Part shown: one piece after another, positions 10,965 through 20,435 of the stretch | Numbering within the stretch: position 1 is the first letter of the stretch | Layout: each line of letters begins with the position of its first letter | DNA from: Plumapathes pennacea | Taxonomy: Eukaryota > Cnidaria > Anthozoa > Antipatharia > Myriopathidae | Direction: 5' to 3' | Length of the DNA: 64,000 nt | NCBI GenBank assembly: GCA_964036295.1 | Contig: OZ038473.1 | Location: 12,538,501 to 12,602,500 of the forward strand | The notes under the pieces: generated by a model | What the model was told of the DNA's origin: nothing | Databases searched by the model: none | What the model saw: only the letters and a program-made list of their open reading frames with translations | Position numbers and translations under genes: made by a program

Positions 10965-11180
10965 GCACTACACCCTTTCACTTCCACAAGTACAATAAAA
11001 AAATATATTTTCTCCTTCAGTTTCTCACCAGAGATACATTATACAGTAAAAAGAACTTGTGCTGCAGCTTGTTCAGATAAAAGCTGATTAAACCATCAGT
11101 TCTCACTACATCACTCATACATTTTATTCTTAAAAGGTTGGGAGAATCTGCATTTTGAGCTTGGGAGTGAAAGGGTTAAA
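10965..11180. repeat. Dispersed repeat (AACCCTTTCACTCCCAA family)
   Basis: It contains TTCTCCTTCAGTTTCTCACC, ATACATTTTATTCTTAA and GTGAAAGGGTTAA. The same landmarks occur in either orientation at 23685-23860, 43010-43230, 45360-45525, 49735-49945, 52965-53100 (fragment) and 63335-63500. The 49735 copy shows inverted ends, so this is probably a MITE family. Confidence 0.7.
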
Positions 11181-11257
11181 GTGAATTTTCATTGCCTCAC
11201 ATGGAGCATTCCCGTCATAAGAGTGAAAAAAAAAAAAAAAAAAAACGTACCAGGAGC

Positions 11258-11490
11258 CAGTTCAATAACATTTACACGTGTATTTTACAAGTTGGACCAT
11301 TATTCAAACACCACTAAACGGACTCCAATCGGGCAAAAAATTTGCAAAACATTAAAGATACAGGTCTTATTTGTACAACTGGAACTGACTTGGTCATGGT
11401 ATGAAATAAAGTGTGTTTTAACGTGTAGGGAAATTGGCCTAACTCGTAAAATACACAAAATAATGTTTTATTGAATTGGCCACAGTAACT
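11258..11490. mobile_element. MITE with long imperfect inverted ends
   Basis: AGTTCAATAACATTTACACG-TGTATTTTACAAG at the left mirrors CTCGTAAAATACACAAAATA and ATTGAATTGGCC at the right. The same element is at 43304-43545 in copy 2. Confidence 0.65.
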
Positions 11491-11919
11491 GGAGTCTGAA
11501 TGTTGCACTGAGTCTGGCATACAAAGCCAGCGAGCTCGGAATTATTTCTTCCTTCACACTTACCTTAACGCTTGTAAAGTACACAACCCGAACAAGAGAA
11601 TGTCATAACGGCCGGCAAGCAACACAAATATTGTCCCAAGAAAGTCAGTCGAAAAACGTACACAACTCGGGAAGCGAATTCCCACGTAAGGATGGTTACC
11701 CCCTCCTGCAGTCTGATTATATTATGTCAGCGGTCGCCCCACTGTATTAATAACTAACCAAACGTGAAGCAGCGGTAATTTTTGCGTTGTTATGGTTTCT
11801 TTCTAGTTGCCGTTTTCTGGTTCGTGTTAGGTAGCATCGCTCCAAAATGTAAATAAAAAAAGGATGATTTCTGAATAACTCGTTACCAGCTTCCCGCAGA
11901 GTTTCACCTAAGACCCCTC

Positions 11920-11955
11920 GGGGGAATGGGGACCAGCAACCTCAGACCCTTGGGG
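11920..11955 (+). repeat. Left stub of the GC-rich minisatellite
   Basis: One unit (GGGGAATGGGGACCAGCAAC CTCAGACCC...) lies immediately left of the transposon. The array resumes at 16021, showing that the transposon split it. Confidence 0.85.
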
Positions 11956-12660
11956 GGTTGTGCCTAAATCGTACCAACGGGAAGGACAGCCGCGCAAGAC
12001 TGAAAACGAGTTTAGACCCGATCGCCTCACGACCGAGAATCGGACGATGTCGGTAAATCCAAGATGGCTGTCTTCTGTGTATTTCATCGAACGATGAAAT
12101 GAACAAGCCTTATCGAGTTAAGTGAAATAACATCGCTTCTTTTCATCATAGTTTTGACGATTATAATACATATTGAACCTCGTGGCGAACTAAACTGTAG
12201 AAAATGTGACGTGTCCTTCCCGCTGGTACGGTGTAATCGTGTCGTACCAACGGGAAGGACAGAGTGAAATAACTCGGCTATTTTAGTCGACTCAAGGATC
12301 ATTTTAAGTGAAGAGTAAGTGTATCTTCTATAAAATCAAGTGGCATCTCTTCCTTTGATGGTGATTTAGACAACTGAGGCGAACTAAACTGTGGAAAATG
12401 TGATGTGTCCTTCCCGCTGGTACGATGGAGTTCGATCGTACCAGCGGGAAGGACAGCGGGAAATAACTAGACTATCTTTAACCGTATCTTCAGTCGAGGA
12501 TATACAGAGTAAAGTGTACCATCGGAAACTCAAGTAGAATTTGCTTGACTGAATTATATTTGACACAAAATGAGCCTCACAGTGAAGCAGAGTATAGTAA
12601 AGTGTGGTGTCCTTTCCGCTGGTACGCTGTCTTTGGATCGTACCAGCTGGAAGGACAGAG
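11956..12660 (+). repeat. Left inverted arm of element 1 with paired 18-mer hairpins
   Basis: The 18-mer GTCCTTCCCGCTGGTACG and its inverse form close pairs at about 12211/12243, 12405/12437 and 12608/12639, spaced about 200 bp apart, plus a single inverse copy near the tip (11970-11988). Each pair can fold as a stem with a 12-15 base loop. Modules also share AACTAAACTGT-GAAAATGTGA. These could be transposase-binding sites (inference). Confidence 0.85.
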
Positions 12661-13936
12661 TGGAATAACTCAATTATTTTAGCTTAGGATGTTAAGAGTA
12701 AATATATAATCTCTCCTTTAATTGATGTCTCATACTGCTATCAAAAAGACTACTGCAGGAAAAATGTTGACAGATAATTTTGCTGAGCTGCCTTCTTGGG
12801 TGCCTTGAAAGCTCACAAAGGAGGGCAGGAAGGCAAACAGAACTTTATATATTATGTGTATGGTTGGGTTGATTACTGTGCGAATAAAGAAAAAAATATG
12901 TGACACAAGAGTGCTTGTAATGTGTCATTGTTTTACAAATTGACCCCTTTCCCCCTACCCATTGTGCACAGATCATTCATGCACAAATAATACAAATTAT
13001 CCCAACCCCATACAAGAACATGTTATGAGAATGAAACAGTTAAAATCATGACTTTACAATAACTTCAATGACTAAGAAATTACACATTTCCAAATTTATG
13101 GGTCACTATATTTATCTCATGGGATGTTCCTGGCATAAAAGATAATTTTTTTGGTGTAACTGACATTATACGAGACAACCTGAAATGTTCTGTACACACC
13201 TTCGGCTGCCTTTTCTTATTATATGGTAATATTTGACCATTCATATATTCAGTTACTGTCATGTCAGCAGTGTTGCTGAAATACCTCTGATGTTTATATT
13301 AAAAAGTCATGACCACTTATAATGTTAATATATACCAAGTATGAAAGGGATGTTCTATATGTACCATCACTATGTAAATCAAACCAACTGAGCAATTTGA
13401 AATAAAACCAGCTCGTGCTCACAAGGCAGGTATAAATACTTCTAATCTGCTAACAATTCGTGCGGCATTACAACTACCACTTTAAGAAATATTGCAGCCC
13501 TGGAAATGCTATTTGAATATCTTTATTTTCTCGCTTAACAAAACCCGTAACTCGTCGATTTTCCAGCAACCGTGAAATACAGAAGTTATTAGGGGTTGGG
13601 ACTGGGTTCTAGTTAAGGTAAAAACGCGCGGAAAAGAAGTTTGACACGACTTTGTCAAAGAACCTTGGTCGAAAGCGGCGCATTCATGGATTCTCCTCCG
13701 ACATCACCGGACATTTCGTCCTCCAAGTCTAAATTATTTGCATCAACGTGGGAAGAGATATGGAGGATCATTTCAGCGTACGAATCGGAAACAATCAGCA
13801 AATTTTGTGTTCGACGAGTGGATATTATTATTACTATATTATTAATTTTTTTGTAGCATCTTCATCATACAATATAAATCTGACAAAAAAGTATATTGTG
13901 GGTTACACTAACGTTTTTTATTTTTGTGTGCACAAG

Positions 13937-15193
13937 GATAACATACTCTCTTTTGACATCATCTTGGTGCCTATTCATCTTGGCTATCACTGGGCTCTTG
14001 GAGTGAGTATTTAGAATTGTAATATCTTTGTTTTTAGAGAGGGAGGGGGCTGGCAAAATAAACTAGCAGCTTGGGGTAATCCCTAGTAGGAAACTGTTCT
14101 CCAACATTCTGTAATATGTTTATTTACTTGTAAATCATGGAACAATCATATTATTACTGTAACTTTATTCTCAACTGACATACGTTAATTCATTTATTCC
14201 ATAAAGGTAATTGACACACGGAAACAGGAAATTCTTTACTTTGACTCCATGCATGGAACAAATCAAGATTTTTTTGAGAGGATAAGGTAAAATCATCTTT
14301 TAGGGGTTGTCTTTCTTGGATGAACCATTTTCGTACTGTATACTGAAATAATGTACACTACTATTATTATTTTAAGGTCTTGCTTAAGACAGCAAGCTGT
14401 CAAAGATGGCTTTCATGTGAATGCCACTGACAAATGGTCCCATAAAACCCCAAAGGTATGGATCCAGTGTATTCCTATGATATATGATCTCTATGATATA
14501 TGTGTAATGTTGTATTTCATTTGTTATCTATTTCAAGGACATACCTAAACAGGGAAATGGTTTTGACTGTGGGATGTTTGCCTGCTTGGTGAGTGTGATG
14601 AAAATAATTTGGGTTTTAAATGATGAACTGGACAAACATTTGTACAAATCAAGTTTATTCAGGGACAATTCATCAAGTGGACATATTATCAGTGAAGTAT
14701 GAAATTTGGAACAGACAAACAAAATCTTATCACGAATTTAAAAAAATGAAAGCACTTAACCTACCAATGGGAAAAATTAGATAGGTTTTTCAAACTGTAA
14801 AAAGTTCTCCTATAGTGTACAGTAAATTGCACAAAGAAAAAAGTTAGAAAACATTATTTCAAAAATGAATTACTTAAGATGTTTCAATGTCCACTTTCAC
14901 AATTTCACTAGTATGCTGAAAACTACACAAGACTGGGATCCTTCCAGTTCTCACAGGTATGTAAAAGTGAATATTACGCATAACAGGGAGGATTAATATA
15001 TGAAAGCAAGATTGGATATTGAAACTACGGAAAAAATTTCAACAATGTAGAATCAGGGAACTTGTTACTTAAAAATTACATGTAGCAGGAGATTAACTCA
15101 CTTTAATGCTGCATAACATTTTAGGAGGATATTCCCACACTGAGGACAAAAGCTGCTGAAGATATCCTTAAAGTGTCACTGTCTGCAGAATAA
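13937..15193 (+). CDS. Ulp1/SENP-type SUMO protease catalytic domain inside the transposon
   Basis: Six exons with GT/AG boundaries and matching phases: 13937-14002, 14207-14286, 14377-14455, 14538-14588, 14912-14956 and 15125-15193 (TAA). They encode the C48 cysteine protease core in order: VPIHLGYHWALG (catalytic His), VIDTRKQEILYFDS (catalytic Asp), a helix, then KQGNGFDCGMFACL (oxyanion Gln region and catalytic Cys), YAENYTRLGSFQFSQ and a closing helix ending SLSAE. Family members cut SUMO or its precursor. The N-terminal part with the usual W-LND motif was not found, although an ORF at 13641-13856 may be a leader. All catalytic residues are intact, unlike most ORFs nearby, which suggests selection or recent capture. 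Closest to SENP1/2-like forms, and distinct from the SENP6/7-like genes at 32-37 kb. Confidence 0.8.
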
Positions 15194-15477
15194 AACAATG
15201 GTGAAACAAGTTGCAGATTTTCTATCAATACAGCAGTTAAAAACTTGTTATTTACTCTTTCTGATGTCTTTTTTTTTTTGGTGTGTGCATCTGTTTTTTT
15301 GGTGTGTGCATCTGTCAAATCATAACATTGCTGTGCACTACTCTTTCTGAAAGCCAATGTACATCACACCAATCAAAAACATTATGAGAAATGCACATAT
15401 AATAAATATTAATGAAGTTGTCTGCTGCCTGTTTGTTTGTCTGTCTGTCTATCCGGGGTCTATCTATCCTTTTATAA

Positions 15478-16020
15478 GACGATAGTCTTTCCAAGAGCCT
15501 GTGAAGTAATTGAGTTATTTCCCGCTGTCCTTCCCGCTGGTACGATCGAACTCCATCGTACCAGCGGGAAGGACACATCACATTTTCCACAGTTTAGTTC
15601 GCCTCAGTTGTCTAAATCACCATCAAAGGAAGAGATACCACTTGATTTTATTGAAGATACACTTACTCTTCACTTAAAATGATTCTCGACTAAAATAGTC
15701 GAGTTATTTCACTCTGTCCTTCCCGTTGGTACGACACGATTACACCGTACCAGCGGGAAGGACACGTCACATTTCCTACAGTTTAGTTCGCCACGAGGTT
15801 CAATATGTATTATAATCGTCAAAACTATGATGAAAAGAAGCGATGTTATTTCACTTAACTCGATAAGGCTTGTTCATTTCATCGTTCGATGAAATACACA
15901 GAAGACAGCCATCTTGGATTTACCGACATCGTCCGATTCTCGGTCGTGAGGCGATCGGGTCTAAACTCGTTTTCAGTCTTGCGCGGCTGTCCTTCCCGTT
16001 GGTACGATTTAGGCACAACC
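15478..16020 (-). repeat. Right inverted arm of element 1
   Basis: It is an inverse copy of the left arm with hairpin pairs at about 15529/15558 and 15715/15747 and a terminal single 18-mer at 15989-16007. It ends CGATTTAGGCACAACC. Outer parts match the left arm nearly exactly; the right arm is shorter on the inner side. Confidence 0.85.
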
Positions 16021-16515
16021 CCCTTGGGGGGAATGGGGACCAGAAACCTCAGACTGCTTGGGAGAATGGGGACCAGCAACCTCAGACCCCTGGGGGTATG
16101 GGGACCAGCAACATCAGGCTCCTTGGGAGAATGGGGACCAGCAACTTCCAACAGACCATGGGGGAATGGGGACCAGCAACCTCAGACCCTTGGGGGGAAT
16201 GGGGACCAGAAACCTCAGGCTCCTTGGGAGAATGGGGACCAGCAACTTCCAACAGACCTTGGGGGAATTGGGACCAGCAACTTCAGACCCTTGGGGGAAT
16301 GGGGACCAGCAACCTCAGACCCTTGGGGGGAATGGGGACCAGAAACCTCAGGCTCCTTGGGAGAATGGGGACCAGCAACCTCAGATCCTTGGGGGAATGG
16401 GGACCAGCAACAGCAGGCTCCTTGGGAGAATGGGGACCAGCAACTTCCAACAGACCTTGGGGAATGGGGACCAGCAACTTCAGACCCTTGGGGGAATGGG
16501 GACTAGCAACCGAGT
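16021..16515 (+). repeat. GC-rich minisatellite, about 33-bp unit
   Basis: Around 15 tandem units of GGGGAATGGGGACCAGCAAC followed by alternating tails (CTCAGACCCTT, CTCAGGCTCCTT or TTCCAACAGACCTT). Long ORFs in all three plus frames (for example 15870-16520) are a by-product of the unit lacking stops and are not genes. Confidence 0.95.
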
Positions 16516-16969
16516 ATTGATGGGATCCTCCCCTCCCCCCTCCGGGATATTTTTCTGATTCACGCTGATTTTAGTTACATTTTATACTAAATTTACACGA
16601 AGCGCTAATTTTCTATAAAAGAGTATTGTATGCACGTTTCAAATAAAACGGTTTAGGAACTTAGATATTTTATACTTTACGTCTTTCTTCGTACACACGC
16701 TATTTCACTCCGATGTGACGTTTATTTATCACTGCACTTCTGTCAGTCAGTTATTACTGTTGAGGGGCGACCGCTGACAGAAAAAAAAAAGCTCTTTCAG
16801 ATAAAGCCCAACTAAACAATCCAAGAATAAAATCCTTACGAATAAAGATAGAAACCTACAGATAAAGTCTCATGTCTAATAATTTTATTCGTTCTAAATC
16901 CTACAAGGCTTCACAGTTGCATCTGTCGCATGAAATCTCCTCGATAGTGGTACTTCAGAACACGAGTGC

Positions 16970-17203
16970 TCATGTTTGGACTCCGTTGGGCAGCCACTCT
17001 GGGAGTAAGTACGGATAGGTCAGCTGACCAGCGGCTTTGCGCTTGGCATTTGTGAGTTTCAGATTCTTTGCAACGACGGTGCTGAGTAAGTTGAAGTGGC
17101 GATTAACTATCTCTCTGCCCTGAGGGTCGCTCAGCTGATCTCCGTAGTCGAACAGTTTGTCGTATCGCAAAGACGACAGAACCATGGTCAGCACGACTTG
17201 TAT
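16970..17203 (-). CDS. Lipoxygenase last exon (intact locus)
   Basis: Acceptor TTCCTTCAG precedes ATACAAGTC. The 78 codons include SSLRYDKLFDYGDQLSD and end LPEWLPNGVQT then TGA. The exon exists in three copies in this window: here, 44998-45231 (same strand) and 63624-63861 (opposite strand). All three encode the same Thr terminus. Confidence 0.88.
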   Translation of the reverse strand: MQVVLTMVLSSLRYDKLFDYGDQLSDPQGREIVNRHFNLLSTVVAKNLKLTNAKRKAAGQLTYPYLLPEWLPNGVQT

Positions 17204-20200
17204 CTGAAGGAAACAACACGAGGAAAAATGCGTTACATGCTGCAGGGCTGACGACGATGATGACGCTGTTACAAGATTGGTGATGATGATGATGATGATG
17301 ATGATGATGTGTTTAATCCAATTATCAGTGTGATCACGTTGCATGACAGAAGGCGCGACTGTTGAACTATCACTGGATGAGTATTAAACGGGCCTCGTGT
17401 AATGAGGACTTCAATTCTCGCACGCGGATATCGACCCACTTTGGAGCTTTCTTGGTGATGTTTTTAATGGCAATATACAGTAGACTGGAAGATATGCACG
17501 AGCTTTGTTTTACAGTCAAAGAAACTACAGTTGTTATCGATGTATGTTGATAGCGCAAACACTTACAGTTGCCGTGGCCTTGTTAGGAAGAACTCCAAAA
17601 GACAAATCGTTGGAATTTGTTCTCTTGTACGATTTAAATGGCATGTTGGGCACAAAGGCGACGTAGTCATTCAGTTCGTAGTTGACGCTCGCGTGTTGTA
17701 CAGTCACGTGAAAGATGATACGAGTAAGGATCTCTTGCAGCTGCTCCCGAGTTGTTATGGTTGTCGGAAAGCCTCTGATCTGTAAAGAAACACGCAACCA
17801 ATCAGAAAATAACAAAAAGGCAAAAAGCAGAACAGCAGCAATTCGCATTATAATCACGTCTCTCGCATGTTTAAACGTGTTGCCATGACACTCTGCCCCC
17901 TTAAATACTGTTGCTATCTACAAAGCGTTCAAACCTTTCCGTCTCCACCGTCCGGTGGGCGTCTTCCGTCCGCCGATACTTCATTAGCAAACGCTTGAAG
18001 TTCCGCGTCGTTTGCGATGTCACCTTCACTTGTGTAGTATCTACAACGAAGGAAAACCACATGCATGAGGCAAGATATGGGCACACGGCCTCAACATTAA
18101 GCGCACTTGGGTAAACACACGGTACAATTGTTGCGCACAGTGAAACGAGTTGAAAGTTTCTTTTATCTATCCGAACCTATAGTTGCCACTACCGGGACCA
18201 AAAGCCACTCTTTCACTAGCAAATTAATAAATTTCCACTGGTTTGCCGTGGTGTGGACTCTTATTTACCACGATTTAAGTCATCACATGGTCAAAATGTT
18301 GTGGACTCACGAGGCGCTTCGCCGAGTGAGTCCACAACAAATTTTGACCATGTGCATGATGACGTAATCGTGGTAAATAAGAGTCCACACCACGGCAAAC
18401 CAGTGGAAATTTGTTTTTTACCACAATATTTAGAAATATACAAGAAAGTTTTGTTGTATTTCGTTGCAAAGCGTGACACGCTGGCGTCAGCTAGCGTCAT
18501 ATCGTTGTCTGGACTTTTATTTACCACGGTTAATCGACCAATCAGAGTGCGAGAAACTAGTGTGTTGTGGTAAAAGATAAATTTGACTCAACCTAGCAAA
18601 CGTCGAACTACTATCTACACACGAAAGCGAAGTGTGACAACTAATATGAAAGCTCTCAATGAGTACGTTATAACAGCAGTGTTCACTTCCAACTCCGAAC
18701 CGTCAAATAAAACCTTGTTCTTGTTCTTATACTGAAATAGAGAGTGTTCGGTTACAGAAAAACTAGTGAAAATCGGCAAGGACCAAATCTGCATGCTGTT
18801 CGCCTTAGAGAGGTGTTCGCTTAGAGAGAGTTTAGTTACAGAGAAACAAGTGAAAATCGGCAAGGAACAAATCTGCATGCTGTTCGCCTTAGAGAGGTGT
18901 TCGCTTAGAGAGAGTTTAGTTACAGAAAAACTAGTGAAAATCGGCAAGGACCAAATCTGCATGCTGTTCGCCTTAGAGAGGTGTTCGCTTAGAGAGAGTT
19001 TAGTTACAGAAAAACTAGTGAAAATCGGCAAGGACCAAATCTGCATGCTGTTCGCCTTAGAGAGGTGTTCGCTTAGAGAGAGTTTAGTTACAGAGAAACA
19101 AGTGAAAATCGGCAAGGAACAAATCTGCATGCTGTTCGCCTTAGAGAGGTGTTCGCTTAGAGAGAGTTTAGTTACAGAGAAACAAGTGAAAATCGGCAAG
19201 GAACAAATCTGCATGCTGTTCGCCTTAGAGAGGTGTTCGCTTAGAGAGAGTTTAGTTACAGAGAAACAAGTGAAAATCGGCAAGGAACAAATCTGCATGC
19301 TGTTCGCCTTAGAGATGTGTCCGCTTAGAGACAGTTGACTGTAGTCCCAAAAGAACGCGCCTTAAGATTGTCTTTTAATTTAAAAATTTACAACAAGAAC
19401 GCAAATTCTTTGATACTCACTTGGCCACGTATTCAACCACCATGGTCTCGACTGTGTCGTAAATCACCTTGCCATCGTCTCGGTAAGGGAAGTACGCTGG
19501 TTCGTGCTCAAGTCCACGATCCTGAATAAGAATCAATTGTAGATTACGTTTTATTCAAGTTCTTCGTACTGTTTAAAAAAATTCTGGTGACAAACTTAAG
19601 GAGAAAATCGAAACTGATCACTGTTGGATCGAGCTTTGAACAATTCAAGGGGCGGTGTCATGAGATGCGCAGGGGCACGCGTTTGGTCGAATCTTGAAAA
19701 CATCCGCGCAATGTTTTCAAGTTTAGTTTGAAATGGTGTCCACAACGGCGGTAGATTTATCGCTCGACTGCTCGCCGTCATTGTGGACGCCATCTTAGAT
19801 AACCAGGGCCTGGTGGAGACGAGGCGCGTATGCATTGAGTGGTGTGTAGATGGAATTCCCTGAGGCTCTGATTGTTTTTCTATGTAAGAATCTAACCGTG
19901 GGGACAGGGAGGGGGTAGGGGAGGGTGATTGATTATACCTGTATATTGCCCCAAAAGTCTGTAATGTTCCACGTGGTTTCGTGATAGGCTCGGTTAATGA
20001 GCACTTTCGCCCCCTTGTTTCCAGTCCCAAAGAGCAGACTTGTGAAACCTGTTATCGGATTCAGGAGGAGCGGAGTTCCAAGCACGTTGGGAACCATGAC
20101 CTCACGACAGTGGAACTTCATGATCTGCTGCAGCGGGTGCAAGTCAGGAAGGTGTCTTCTCATGGCCACGCAGAAGACCTCGGACACAAAGTGAACCTTG

Positions 20201-20387
20201 ACCAGGTGTTCCACGATTTGGCCGTAGACAGCATCTGTAGTCTGGACATTCAACTTGGCCACCATCCAGTCCTCGCAGCTGTCTTTCGGTGTGTACGCAG
20301 CAGAGTCTGGAAGACACTAACGGTGAGCTTTCATCATTCAATACACGAGAAGTAAAGCGTGCGGCTTGTTATAATAATAATAATAAC

Positions 20388-20435
<48 letters not shown>

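Larger units (their letters stand above)
11956..16020 (+). mobile_element. Foldback Mutator-like DNA transposon, element 1
   Basis: The 4065-bp element has long inverted arms (about 11956-12660 and 15478-16020) starting GGTTGTGCCTAAATCG. It is flanked by the 9-bp direct repeat CCCTTGGGG (11947-11955 and 16021-16029). The homologous array in copy 2 has the uninterrupted site with one CCCTTGGGG. A G-initiated TIR, long arms built of repeated modules and a 9-bp duplication fit the Mutator superfamily (Rehavkus-like foldback members are a possible match from memory). No transposase was found. The interior carries a spliced Ulp1-type protease gene. Other superfamilies with 8-10 bp duplications cannot be fully excluded. 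Confidence 0.85.
11735..16779. mobile_element. Outer DNA element with TGTCAGCGGTCGCCCC ends
   Basis: TGTCAGCGGTCGCCCC at 11735 is matched by the exact inverse ending at 16779, followed inward by a weaker match (TAATAACTAA against TAATAACTGA). Without the nested transposon it would be about 970 bp and would hold the GGGGACCAGCAAC minisatellite as its core. Copy 2 keeps only the left end (about 43777); the right end is replaced there. Confidence 0.6.
5838..17345. repeat. Segmental duplication, copy 1
   Basis: From 5838 the sequence matches 37994 onward almost base for base through an LTR element, the OAT pseudogene, several MITEs, the minisatellite and the last lipoxygenase exon with its flanking GATG microsatellite (to about 17330, matching about 45352). 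Copy 1 additionally contains the 4.07 kb transposon at 11956-16020 and unique sequence at about 16600-16786. Each copy of the LTR element has a deletion the other lacks. Confidence 0.9.

Noticed and set aside
15870..16520. Overlapping ORFs of 166-216 codons in three plus frames
   Set aside because: Produced by a stop-free minisatellite and the transposon arm; no conserved domain, and the frames are interchangeable.
18615..19338. 227-codon minus and 190-codon plus repeat ORFs
   Set aside because: 84-bp tandem repeat within a lipoxygenase intron; open on both strands by arithmetic.
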